A stretch of 30,679 bases of DNA, taken from the IMG/VR virus record IMGVR_UViG_3300042870_000046, positions 1-30,679 of that record; one strand, given 5' to 3'. The notes beneath the pieces were generated by a model. It was given only the letters and a program-made list of their open reading frames with translations, made no database searches and had not been told where the DNA came from. This document shows, one piece after another, positions 20,629-28,335 of this stretch (within the stretch, counting starts at the first letter, position 1; the number at the start of each line of letters is the position of its first letter). This DNA comes from a virus. Position numbers and translations under genes: made by a program.

Positions 20629-21396
20629 ATGTATACAACATCAGTTTATATTTATACGCAACGACAAACAGTTGTACTCCTCTCTGGAAACTCACCGAGG
20701 AAGTATATGCCTGTATATGCCAAACCATTAACACTCAATAAGGGTGTAGATAATAAAATTCAGTTTCAGTTCTTAAATCAAGAACAGAAGCCAGTAGACA
20801 TTACAGGTAAGAGTATTACTTGTAGGATCCTTAACTATAACGGAACCCAAGTTCTTGTTAGAAAAGCATTGGACTTAGACTTTGCACTAACCGGCATTGC
20901 CTCACTAAATCTTAATGCGGCTGATATCGAAGATATTGACCCGCAAAAAGCGTACTATTCATTAGAGATTCCGGTAGGTCAGTTCGACTATCCAGTGTTT
21001 GTTGATTCGAATGCTGGTGCTAGAGGCGACATGAACATTGTCAATAGTGTTCTTCCATCATTTGTTCCGTCACAGGCAGTAACTATTCCTACAGGACAAC
21101 CGTTCCCTAATATTAGTAATAGCTCAGGTAATACAAATCTTGTGTACTATACTAGTATAATCAATACGCAGGATAATCCTGTATTAACTATCCAAACACA
21201 TTACGATGAATATTATGGCAACGTTGCCATCTTAGGTTCAAGTATCGTAGATGGCGACTTTTATGTCATTGAGGAAGATAACGAACTAGCCGATATCACT
21301 GAAACTAAAGGCTATACTATTCACGGCTATCATCCTTTCGTTAAGGTTCAATTTACAAGTAATTCAGGTGCGGTAACCAATATACTTGCACGATAA
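20629..21396 (+). CDS. Virion structural protein with baseplate/fibre-type N-terminal fold
   Basis: 255 residues. The first part (MYTTSVYIYTQRQTVVLL) leads to LNKGVDNKIQFQFLNQEQ, KPVDITGKSITCRIL and YYSLEIPVGQF, an immunoglobulin-like beta pattern resembling the N-terminal domain of BppU-type baseplate proteins. The second part begins after VNSVLPSFVPSQAVTIPTG and includes YYTSIINTQD and a C-terminal beta domain with HGYHPFVKVQF. I know such proteins as virion components of marine T4-like phages; whether it sits in baseplate, neck or fibre is not clear. It has a late box and a strong ribosome-binding site. Confidence 0.75.
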   Translation: MYTTSVYIYTQRQTVVLLSGNSPRKYMPVYAKPLTLNKGVDNKIQFQFLNQEQKPVDITGKSITCRILNYNGTQVLVRKALDLDFALTGIASLNLNAADIEDIDPQKAYYSLEIPVGQFDYPVFVDSNAGARGDMNIVNSVLPSFVPSQAVTIPTGQPFPNISNSSGNTNLVYYTSIINTQDNPVLTIQTHYDEYYGNVAILGSSIVDGDFYVIEEDNELADITETKGYTIHGYHPFVKVQFTSNSGAVTNILAR

Positions 21397-21414
21397 CGAA
21401 TTTAGTGTTATAGT
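21386..21414 (+). promoter_or_regulatory. Extended -10 promoter for primase-helicase unit
   Basis: TATAGT (21409-21414), preceded by TGT (extended -10), with a weak -35 TTGCAC (21386-21391) 17 bases upstream. The predicted start at 21421 is the A of the primase ATG. The -35 lies over the end of the preceding virion gene. Confidence 0.6.
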
Positions 21415-21420
21415 CAATTA

Positions 21421-22392
21421 ATGTTTGATATCCTAACCATTATTCCGGGAAAGAAGAAGCTTACCCAAAGCGGCTGGACAAGTTTCAACGCGGTCTGCTG
21501 TCATCACCGCGGGCACAAGGCTGACAAGAGAAGCAGAGCCGGTATTAGATTTGACGGCGAAAATTGGAGCTATCACTGTTTCAATTGTGATTTCAAAGCT
21601 GGCTTTCAGTTAGGAAAAAGTATCAGTCGTAACACAAGACAGTTACTTGAATGGTGCGGAATAGAACAGAATCAGATTTCTAAATGGAATATTGAAAGCC
21701 TACAGCAACGAGATTTGCTTGATATCATTAAGGTTCGCAAGGAAAAGAAGAAAGTAAAGTTCAAAGAACTTGAACTTCCTGATGCTGAACTTATTGACCC
21801 AAATAACGAGAAACACAAAGTATTCATAGATTATCTGCATGGTCGTGCGATTAAGTATGACGAATATCCTTTTATGGTTACTCCTAATGAACAAGGCAGA
21901 AACAACAACAGAATCATTGTTCCTTATACATTTGAAGGCAAGATGGTAGGGCACACAAGTAGATATCTTGATAACAGAACTCCTAAGTTCATTAAAGAGC
22001 AACAAACAGGATATGTATTTGGCTATGATTTTCAGAAGCCGAATTGGGAAGTTTGTTTAGTCGTTGAGGGTATCTTTGATGCCCTTTCAATTAACGCCTG
22101 TGCGCTAACCCATGATACAATAAGCGATGAGCAAGCAGAGATACTACGCAGACTTAATCGCAAGGTCATTGTTGTTCCGGACTTAGATAAGACTGGGCTA
22201 GCAATTTGTGACAGAGCATTGGAGTTGGGCTTTCATATTTCAATACCCAATTGGGATGACGGTATTAAAGACACGAATGATGCTGTGGTCAAGTATGGTA
22301 AATTGCCCACGCTATTGAGTATCTTACAGAACGCAACTAATAGTAAGATTAAATTAGAGTTACAAAGGAAGAAAATTGCTAAAAGAATATAA
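21421..22392 (+). CDS. 61: DNA primase (T4 gp61-like)
   Basis: Makes RNA primers for lagging-strand synthesis with gp41. 323 residues against 342 in T4. The N-terminal zinc ribbon shows CCHH (26-29) and CFNC (53-56); the TOPRIM-type core has VVEGIFDALS (Glu216) and VVPDLDKTG (Asp254, Asp256). The C-terminus is basic. ATG 21421 has no Shine-Dalgarno sequence and matches the predicted transcription start, so it is probably leaderless. It overlaps the helicase gene by 17 bases, and the two products act as one primosome. Confidence 0.93.
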   Translation: MFDILTIIPGKKKLTQSGWTSFNAVCCHHRGHKADKRSRAGIRFDGENWSYHCFNCDFKAGFQLGKSISRNTRQLLEWCGIEQNQISKWNIESLQQRDLLDIIKVRKEKKKVKFKELELPDAELIDPNNEKHKVFIDYLHGRAIKYDEYPFMVTPNEQGRNNNRIIVPYTFEGKMVGHTSRYLDNRTPKFIKEQQTGYVFGYDFQKPNWEVCLVVEGIFDALSINACALTHDTISDEQAEILRRLNRKVIVVPDLDKTGLAICDRALELGFHISIPNWDDGIKDTNDAVVKYGKLPTLLSILQNATNSKIKLELQRKKIAKRI

Positions 22393-23785
22393 CACAGAAG
22401 TACAACGACTATTCCTTCAAATGATGGTCACTAACGCGGAGCTTTATACCCGTGTAATGAATATCATGAATCCAGAAAACTTTGATCGTAGTCTTAGGAA
22501 TGTTGCGGAATTTATTGTTGAGCATACTGCAAAGTATAGCATTATGCCTGATCCTACGCAGATAAAAGCAACAACTAGTGAATCTATTGAACCTATTCAA
22601 GACTTGACTGATGGGCATTACGAATGGTTCTTAGAAGAATTCGAGTCATTCACTAAGCGTCAGGAGCTGGAGAGAGCTATTCTTAAAGCAGCAGATATGC
22701 TTGAAAAGGGTGAGTTTGATCCAGTTGAGCAACTAATCAAGAACGCTGTTCAAATCAGTCTACAGCGTGACATGGGTACAGATTACTTTGCTGACCCTAA
22801 GGATCGATTGAACAAATATTTCAATGCAGGTGGTCAGGTGTCTACTGGTTGGCCTCAGCTTGATAGAGTCATGTACGGTGGTATGAGTCGCGGGGAACTC
22901 AACATCTTTGCAGGTGGCTCTGGTTCTGGTAAATCTCTCGTCATGATGAATATCGCCCTTAATTGGCTTAAGCAGGGACTTAGCGGAGTCTACATCACTC
23001 TTGAACTTAGTGAAGAACTTACTTCGCTGCGTACTGATGCCATGCTCACAAATATGAGTACAAGAGACATTCGTAAAAATATGGATGACACTGAACTCAG
23101 AGTTAAGATGGCAGGAAAGAAAATGGGGCAGTATCGTGTTAAGGGCCTGCCTGCACAAAGTAATGTCAATGCTATTCGTAGTTATATTAAAGAAGTTCAA
23201 ATTCAGACTGGTCTAAAAGTTGATTTCGTGATGATTGATTATCTTGATCTTGTCATGCCAGTCAGTGTTAAAGTCAATCCAAACGACCAGTTCATTAAGG
23301 ACAAGTATGTATCAGAAGAACTTCGCAATTTGGCAAAAGAGCTAGGCGTTCTATTGATTACTGCATCGCAGTTAAATCGTTCAGCAGTTGAAGAAATCGA
23401 ATTCGATCACAGTCACATTGCAGGTGGTATTTCTAAGATTAATACTGCTGACTATGTGTTTGGTATCTTCACAAGTCGTAGTATGCGTGAACGCGGCAAG
23501 TATCAGATTCAGTGCATGAAGTCTCGTAGTTCAACTGGTGTCGGGCAAAAGATCGACCTTGAATATAACATCGAAACTATGCGTATTACTGATGAGGATC
23601 CAGAAGAAGGTAGACAGCAGCCGTCCCCAAATCAGATTTTAAGCCAAATTAAGACTACTAGCCAAGTAGGTTCTACTAACGAAGTAGTACACAGTACGAT
23701 TGGTCAATCGGAAAATAGAGTAGTAGCAGATGTAAATGGCGCAAAATTAAAGTCTTTATTGAGTTCACTTAAGAAACAAAATTAA
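22376..23785 (+). CDS. 41: Replicative DnaB-type helicase (T4 gp41-like)
   Basis: Hexameric 5'-3' helicase of the replication fork. 469 residues against 475 in T4. An N-terminal helical collar is followed by the RecA-like motor: STGWPQLDRVMYGGM, Walker A GGSGSGKS (180-187), TLELSEE, Walker B FVMIDYLDL (284-292), the ITASQLNRS segment (motif III) and an arginine-finger region near CMKSRSSTG. The tail after EDPEEGRQQP is probably flexible. The start is TTG 22376 with AAAGGAAG just upstream, inside the primase end; no ATG fits as well. Confidence 0.95.
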   Translation: MLKEYNTEVQRLFLQMMVTNAELYTRVMNIMNPENFDRSLRNVAEFIVEHTAKYSIMPDPTQIKATTSESIEPIQDLTDGHYEWFLEEFESFTKRQELERAILKAADMLEKGEFDPVEQLIKNAVQISLQRDMGTDYFADPKDRLNKYFNAGGQVSTGWPQLDRVMYGGMSRGELNIFAGGSGSGKSLVMMNIALNWLKQGLSGVYITLELSEELTSLRTDAMLTNMSTRDIRKNMDDTELRVKMAGKKMGQYRVKGLPAQSNVNAIRSYIKEVQIQTGLKVDFVMIDYLDLVMPVSVKVNPNDQFIKDKYVSEELRNLAKELGVLLITASQLNRSAVEEIEFDHSHIAGGISKINTADYVFGIFTSRSMRERGKYQIQCMKSRSSTGVGQKIDLEYNIETMRITDEDPEEGRQQPSPNQILSQIKTTSQVGSTNEVVHSTIGQSENRVVADVNGAKLKSLLSSLKKQN

Positions 23786-23787
23786 GT

Positions 23788-23807
23788 TGATAGAATAAAT
23801 ACTATCA
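23788..23807 (+). promoter_or_regulatory. Late promoter box within an inverted repeat
   Basis: AATAAATA (23794-23801) is flanked exactly by TGATAG (23788-23793) and CTATCA (23802-23807). Transcription should begin near 23807, giving a short leader with AGGA (23810-23813) before ATG 23826. The repeat may be chance or an operator-like element. Confidence 0.65.
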
Positions 23808-23825
23808 GCAGGATCTTTACTTATT

Positions 23826-24065
23826 ATGCAAAAGAAAACAAAAAGTCTTTTAGAAGAACTCCAATCCTTTGGAGACATCCGTGACATCAACAACATTATA
23901 GAAAACCGTGCTTCTAATATTATTACTAGTGCCATAAACTTAATTGAATTGATGCAGAAAAACTATCCTTCAGATAAAGCTGAATTACTTGAGAAGAAAT
24001 TGCTAAGTGCAATTAAAAGTAAAGATCAAGATAGATTTACTAAATCCTTGAGGAAAAAGAAATGA
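23826..24065 (+). CDS. Small late protein, 79 aa, virion or head-core type
   Basis: 79 residues, helical and basic, starting MQKKTKSLLEELQSFG and ending KDQDRFTKSLRKKK. No domain is recognised. It follows a late box and is the first gene of a four-gene late operon. Its stop overlaps the next start (ATGA). Similar small proteins occur near structural genes in marine T4-like phages; a role in head assembly is only a guess. Confidence 0.65.
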   Translation: MQKKTKSLLEELQSFGDIRDINNIIENRASNIITSAINLIELMQKNYPSDKAELLEKKLLSAIKSKDQDRFTKSLRKKK

Positions 24066-24910
24066 ACTTAACCGAGCTTAATAAAATTGAAGAAGGAAGA
24101 TTTGCCGACGCCGCTAAGAGCATGGTCCCTGGAATCAGGGGATTAGTGAGTGGCCAAGGAAAGAATCAAACTAAGGTTCAAGACATTTTTATTAAAGATT
24201 TCGTGCAAGACGCAACAACCTCATTGAAGAATGGTCTTGCGGGCGGGCTAATTCAACTACCTCAGAAGACTTCGGGCGCTCCTGCTGATACTCCGCCAGC
24301 CGCTAGCACTCCTGCTACTCCGTCCGCGCCGCCGCCCGCTGCCAATCCTAAGGCGCCGGCCGAAAAACAGCCATACAAGTGGGCCCCTAAGGGAATGAAA
24401 GTAAATCCTGATACTAAACTAAGTAGCCTAGGAGCAACCGGCGATTTAGCAGAATCTAAATATGAAAATTTGAATAAAATATTTGAAAGCATCGTAAACA
24501 TTGATGAGCAAGCCGATGTGATGTCCATGTCTGATTATTTGATGAGTTGGTTCTCTCAGTATATGCAAGGTGTAGCATGGGAAGGAAGTAAAGCCATCGT
24601 AAAAAATAAGATTGATGCTTTTGTAAAAGATTATCCTGCTAAGCAATATGATCATCTAACAAATTTAGCACGAACTGCATTAGCTCTCTCGAAAGCTGCT
24701 ACACCTGCCGGTGCCCCTAAAGAATTTACACAGATGAGACAAACATCAGGGCAAGATGTGCAGCAAGGATATGAAGAAATTAAAGCTGCATTAGATGAGC
24801 TAGCAAAAATTAATCCTGATCTGTATAACAAGTTCATCAAAACATTGCGTCCTGTAGCAGCACAGCCTGGTGCTAGCGCGGGTCTCGTTGAACAAAAGAA
24901 ACGCAAATGA
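24062..24910 (+). CDS. Late protein with Pro/Ala linker, probably virion-associated
   Basis: 282 residues. The N-terminal 70 residues are followed by a proline/alanine-rich linker (73-102, with ASTPATPSAPPPAANPKAP), then a helical C-terminal part with YMQGVAWEGSKAIV and ALDELAKINPDLYNKFIKTL. The order suggests two domains joined by a flexible tether. GAGGAAAAAG precedes the ATG. The linker DNA is markedly richer in G+C than its surroundings. The function is unknown; late operon position and tether fit a virion component. Confidence 0.65.
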   Translation: MNLTELNKIEEGRFADAAKSMVPGIRGLVSGQGKNQTKVQDIFIKDFVQDATTSLKNGLAGGLIQLPQKTSGAPADTPPAASTPATPSAPPPAANPKAPAEKQPYKWAPKGMKVNPDTKLSSLGATGDLAESKYENLNKIFESIVNIDEQADVMSMSDYLMSWFSQYMQGVAWEGSKAIVKNKIDAFVKDYPAKQYDHLTNLARTALALSKAATPAGAPKEFTQMRQTSGQDVQQGYEEIKAALDELAKINPDLYNKFIKTLRPVAAQPGASAGLVEQKKRK

Positions 24911-25773
24911 TTAGATTAACTGAAGGTGGCGCAATGGCGGGCGTGGGAGCTATCCATGCTGATGAGATTGGACCCACTTTGGATAAGTTAGAAAAGATTT
25001 TAGGCATTGACCTCAAAAACAATACGCTCGGCAGTGTAGGTAAAAAAGAGTTTTCCGGTGACATTGATATTGCACTAGATATAAAAACTGAGGATCTTCC
25101 TGCGTTTGTAAAGAAGCTTGAAAGTATTCCTGAGGTACTTGACATTGCTAAAAGCTCAGTAATCATGACTAAGGTTAAGATTGCTGATTACGATCCTAAC
25201 AAAAAAGTAGAGGGTAAGCCAAGAACAGGCTATGTTCAGGTAGACTTCATGCCCGGCGATCCGGGTTGGTTGAAGACATTTTATCATGCTCCTCACGAGA
25301 AAGACAGTAAGTATAAGGGTGTTTTTAGAAATATTCTTATGTCTAGCATTGCAGCACATTTGGATCGTAAAGACTCGGCACAGAAAATCAGTGATGGCAG
25401 ACCGATGCAGTCTGAAAGATACATGTGGAGCCCCACAGACGGATTGATTAAGGTATTAAGAACTCCTGAACCTAATAAGAAGGGTGACGGATACACTAAA
25501 AAGAATAACAACAAAATCATTGATGGTCCATACAAGAATCCGGATGAGATTGCAAAAGTTCTACAGCTAGACTCTGCTGATGATTTATATTCATACGAAA
25601 CACTACGCAAAGCAATGGATAAAAATTATCCATCTGAATTAGTTAATGCTATGCTTAAAGACTTTGCAGAAAATTCGGTAATTAAAGATATCGGAGTCCC
25701 GACTGACATCAAACTTAGTGAGAGTGTGGGAACAGGTGATTGGTTCAGAACACTGTTGGATATCGTAAAATGA
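24907..25773 (+). CDS. Nucleotidyltransferase-like protein (Pol beta superfamily motif)
   Basis: 288 residues. A Pol beta-type signature is seen: LGSVGKKEFSGDIDIALD (41-58), i.e. G-S followed by D-x-D (Asp52, Asp54), and a third acidic position in YVQVDFMPGD (Asp113). The C-terminal half holds YMWSPTDGLIKVL and a lysine-rich stretch. Such enzymes add nucleotides to RNA, protein or small molecules; the substrate is unknown. It overlaps by four bases with both neighbours, next to a ligase-fold protein, which suggests a two-step reaction. Late expression is inferred from the operon promoter. Confidence 0.75.
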   Translation: MIRLTEGGAMAGVGAIHADEIGPTLDKLEKILGIDLKNNTLGSVGKKEFSGDIDIALDIKTEDLPAFVKKLESIPEVLDIAKSSVIMTKVKIADYDPNKKVEGKPRTGYVQVDFMPGDPGWLKTFYHAPHEKDSKYKGVFRNILMSSIAAHLDRKDSAQKISDGRPMQSERYMWSPTDGLIKVLRTPEPNKKGDGYTKKNNNKIIDGPYKNPDEIAKVLQLDSADDLYSYETLRKAMDKNYPSELVNAMLKDFAENSVIKDIGVPTDIKLSESVGTGDWFRTLLDIVK

Positions 25774-26861
25774 GAATATCAGAAGTTCTACACGAATCAA
25801 TTCTATTAGAAGCTAAAAATCCTCGTACTCCTCACCCTGAGGACTCCGTATTTAATGGCATCGGTGCTGCGAGAGACGCAGTTAATTCTATGTATTATGT
25901 CATAGAAAATCCAGAAACACTCACTATCAAGTGGGATGGCTTCCCTGCTCTTATCTTTGGCTATAATGATAAAGGACAATTCACTGTATCAGACAAGTAC
26001 ATGTTTGACAAGGGCCAAGAATATCTTGGTACAAGTCCAAAGTTTTGGCAAGAGTATGATGCTAGTAGAGGCAAGAGCCGCCCTGACCTATACCCAAAGT
26101 TGAACAGTATTTGGAATGGATTGAAAGCCGCAGTAGGTAGTAGCAAAGGTTTCTTTTGGGGAGACTTAATGTGGGCAGATCAACTACAGAATCAAAATGG
26201 TAAGCTCGTATTCAAGCCCAATACCGTAACTTATGCTATTCCCGTTAACAGTGACTTAGGTAAAACTATTGCTAGCACAAAGGGCGGCGTTGCAGTTCAC
26301 CAATATTTCTCAGACATTACATCAACACCGAGTCCTTGGAATAGTCAAGGGCTAGCGGGCAATAGAGAGGTTGCTATTCTTACTCCTAATATGGGAATAG
26401 AGTTCGCATTGTCTGCTCCGAAAGGTGAAGTCTCTAAAGTTAATAGAGCATTAGCACAGAACAGCCAACTAGACGCATTCTTAGGTGGTATGGATGGTGT
26501 TGCTAGAGCAGCATTGCAGAAATACTTAGGACATATTGCTACTAATCAGACTGACCTTCCTATTGAACAATGGCTACAAAATAATGTAAGCGCAAAGCAA
26601 TATCGTTTCTTGATCGGTGACGGTGATGGATATCTTGTTCAGAACAAAGAACAGCTTGACGCATTATTTGAACTATATTTTGCGATAGCAGGTCTTAAGA
26701 ATAACTTAGCCAATCAATTAGAAAATCAAGTACAAGGCGTAGAACAGTCAATCAATGATAGACCCGGCGGTGAAGGATTTGTATTCAATACACCTAACGG
26801 ACTAGTCAAATTAGTCAATCGCGGTGGCTTTAGTGCTGCTCATTTTGGTAAAAAAAAGTAA
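25770..26861 (+). CDS. KxDG-motif covalent nucleotidyltransferase-like (ligase-fold) protein
   Basis: 363 residues from ATG 25770 (ATGA overlap); an ATG at 25740 is rejected because it lies inside the previous gene. Motifs of the ligase/capping superfamily are present: I TIKWDGFPAL (Lys54-Trp-Asp-Gly57), III GFFWGDLMW (127-135), IV EGFVF (335-339) and V VKLV (346-349), in the proper order. It is not similar by eye to T4 DNA ligase or Rnl1/Rnl2. I believe it belongs to a marine-phage family listed as DUF6267. Substrate unknown: RNA, DNA or protein nucleotidylation are all possible. Confidence 0.75.
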   Translation: MRISEVLHESILLEAKNPRTPHPEDSVFNGIGAARDAVNSMYYVIENPETLTIKWDGFPALIFGYNDKGQFTVSDKYMFDKGQEYLGTSPKFWQEYDASRGKSRPDLYPKLNSIWNGLKAAVGSSKGFFWGDLMWADQLQNQNGKLVFKPNTVTYAIPVNSDLGKTIASTKGGVAVHQYFSDITSTPSPWNSQGLAGNREVAILTPNMGIEFALSAPKGEVSKVNRALAQNSQLDAFLGGMDGVARAALQKYLGHIATNQTDLPIEQWLQNNVSAKQYRFLIGDGDGYLVQNKEQLDALFELYFAIAGLKNNLANQLENQVQGVEQSINDRPGGEGFVFNTPNGLVKLVNRGGFSAAHFGKKK

Positions 26862-26888
26862 CCCAAAACCACATTTTTTTCGTTCAGG

Positions 26889-26896
26889 CATAAATA
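26889..26896 (+). promoter_or_regulatory. Late promoter box (CATAAATA)
   Basis: CATAAATAAT with predicted start near 26902, one base before a stable hairpin. It serves the single gene at 26938-27312, which has its own terminator. Confidence 0.7.
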
Positions 26897-26902
26897 ATAG
26901 TA

Positions 26903-26916
26903 TGAGCTTCGGCTCA
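26903..26916 (+). promoter_or_regulatory. 5'-terminal UUCG hairpin of a late mRNA
   Basis: TGAGC (26903-26907), loop TTCG, GCTCA (26912-26916). It would sit at or within one or two bases of the 5' end of the transcript, a place where stems block RppH/RNase E entry and stabilise mRNA. AAGGA (26924-26928) follows as ribosome-binding site. Confidence 0.65.
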
Positions 26917-26937
26917 CTTTTATAAGGAAATAATACA

Positions 26938-27312
26938 ATGGCACAATTTACAAGAGTTAATGGTGACTTCCAGCAAGTTCTAAACTTAGATACCGGTTCG
27001 TACACCAACGAAGGTTCAACTTCAGCAATCGATTCGGCTGTAACTGTACAGCCTCAGGGTCCAAAGCTTGACTTCTTCACCATCACAGGTAACGGTTCAC
27101 AGGTAGCTGACAACATCAATGCAGTATTCCAGACTGTTCAGCAGCTTGCAACTGTATACATCTATGAGTATACTAACGCAACTGACGATACACTAGCTGT
27201 TGCTGTATATCCAGTAGCTGCATGGACTACAACTACACTTGACAACGCTTTGTCAAATGCATGGACTTCAGCAAACGTTGCTGTAACTGCAACTGCAACT
27301 TTCACTAACTAA
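26938..27312 (+). CDS. Small abundant virion structural protein
   Basis: 124 residues, low in charge and rich in Thr, Val and Ala: MAQFTRVNGDFQQVLNLDTG, KLDFFTITGNGSQVADNINAV, QLATVYIYEYTN and a C-terminal AVTATATFTN. I recognise this as a virion protein found in many marine T4-like phages; its exact place (for example head decoration) is not settled to my knowledge. It is expressed alone: late box, 5' stable hairpin, good ribosome-binding site nine bases before the ATG and a strong terminator, all fitting high late expression. Confidence 0.8.
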   Translation: MAQFTRVNGDFQQVLNLDTGSYTNEGSTSAIDSAVTVQPQGPKLDFFTITGNGSQVADNINAVFQTVQQLATVYIYEYTNATDDTLAVAVYPVAAWTTTTLDNALSNAWTSANVAVTATATFTN

Positions 27313-27338
27313 TAGTTAGTAAAACTACTACAACAAGG

Positions 27339-27371
27339 ACCCGGGGATATTAATTTATTCCCGGGTTTTTT
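27339..27371 (+). terminator. Strong rho-independent terminator
   Basis: ACCCGGG (27339-27345) pairs with CCCGGGT (27360-27366) around a 14-base AT-rich loop, followed directly by T up to 27371. It ends the small virion gene unit just before the next late box. Confidence 0.9.
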
Positions 27372-27376
27372 ATTAC

Positions 27377-27384
27377 TCTAAATA
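27377..27384 (+). promoter_or_regulatory. Late promoter variant (TCTAAATA)
   Basis: CTAAATA variant of the late box, six bases after the terminator T run. The predicted start at 27390 is the A of the next ATG, with no ribosome-binding site, as at 103 and 1669. Confidence 0.55.
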
Positions 27385-27389
27385 TTGAT

Positions 27390-27824
27390 ATGCATAGAAT
27401 CAGATGTTACACACTGTTCGACATTACCAAGACTGGAGTCCTTAATCGTTCCAGTCCAGTCGGAGATGACATAGCATCTTGGATAAAGCAACGAAATACG
27501 CAATGTAATTTTGATACGATCTTACAGGTAATATCTCTAAGATCACAACCAGAAGGTGTCAACTCACCTACTAGACTAGAATTGACTGATACTAACGCTG
27601 ATATATTTGGCTTTTTGTATGATATAGAAAAAGTAAATTTATGGAAATTTGAGTTTGAGGTGCAGCATTCAAGTGTGTTCGAGAACGGTATAATTCCACT
27701 AGGCGCACTATATAAAGATTGTGAAGGTGTACCCATGATCATGTGTGAAAATCAACACTCACTTTGTCCAAAATTTCTAGACATTAGTCCAGAACTTAAG
27801 AATATATATTTTGAGGTTTTATAA
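27390..27824 (+). CDS. Conserved late phage protein, MHRIRCYTLFDIT type
   Basis: 144 residues. The N-terminus MHRIRCYTLFDITKTGVLNR and the segment ASWIKQRNTQCNFDTILQVISLR are blocks I recall from many marine T4-like phages, without an assigned role. The C-terminal half (VNLWKFEFEVQHSSVF, CENQHSLCPKF) has several Cys and His but no clear metal motif. Predicted leaderless from the late box. It shares one base with the next gene (TAATG). Confidence 0.75.
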   Translation: MHRIRCYTLFDITKTGVLNRSSPVGDDIASWIKQRNTQCNFDTILQVISLRSQPEGVNSPTRLELTDTNADIFGFLYDIEKVNLWKFEFEVQHSSVFENGIIPLGALYKDCEGVPMIMCENQHSLCPKFLDISPELKNIYFEVL

Positions 27825-28306
27825 TGAGCATTAAAGCACTATCAAATTTTATCGACAGCGAGTTAGATACTGACTTACAAGAAGTCCTATTTACCAAAGA
27901 CAATCAAGGTAAATACTATTTGTTTGGTAAATATGTTATCGTGCGACTTAATAATCTCTACAAAGTGTATTGCCTTGATACTCGAAATAAAGTAGATTTT
28001 TTAAGTCTTAAGAATGCTACTGCTTGGTGCGTACTCCGTAACTCAGGCGATAATCAAGGCGCGTCACGAATACATAATTTAGACTTAAAACTTTCAAGTA
28101 TAGACATAGACATTGCAGTACACAAAAACAAAATCAAAAATGCAAAAAGTAATTTTGGAACACTGATTTCCATTACTAAGCTACAAGAAGACACCTACAA
28201 AAGAAGATGGTTAGTCTCAGAACTTTCTCACTACATCAACCAATCGAAAAGAATCCAAAACAATAAATTTAATGCCAAAGATTCTAAAATTAGAAACCAA
28301 AGATAA
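27824..28306 (+). CDS. Conserved late phage protein paired with previous gene
   Basis: 160 residues starting MSIKALSNFIDSELDTDLQEV. A beta-type N-terminal half (YYLFGKYVIVRLNNLYKVYCLD, ATAWCVLRNSG) is followed by a long basic helical tail (HKNKIKNAKSNF, YINQSKRIQNNKFNAKDSKIRNQR). The function is unknown; the basic tail could bind DNA or a capsid surface. It starts at the TAATG overlap, so it is probably co-translated with the previous protein. The next late box lies within its last bases. Confidence 0.7.
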   Translation: MSIKALSNFIDSELDTDLQEVLFTKDNQGKYYLFGKYVIVRLNNLYKVYCLDTRNKVDFLSLKNATAWCVLRNSGDNQGASRIHNLDLKLSSIDIDIAVHKNKIKNAKSNFGTLISITKLQEDTYKRRWLVSELSHYINQSKRIQNNKFNAKDSKIRNQR

Positions 28307-28309
28307 ATA
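28302..28309 (+). promoter_or_regulatory. Late promoter box (GATAAATA)
   Basis: GATAAATACT at the end of the previous gene, with AAAG and CTTT on either side. The start is predicted near 28315, giving a 21-base leader with GGGA (28322-28325) before ATG 28336. Confidence 0.65.
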
Positions 28310-28335
28310 CTTTACAACACTGGGAAAAATAACCT

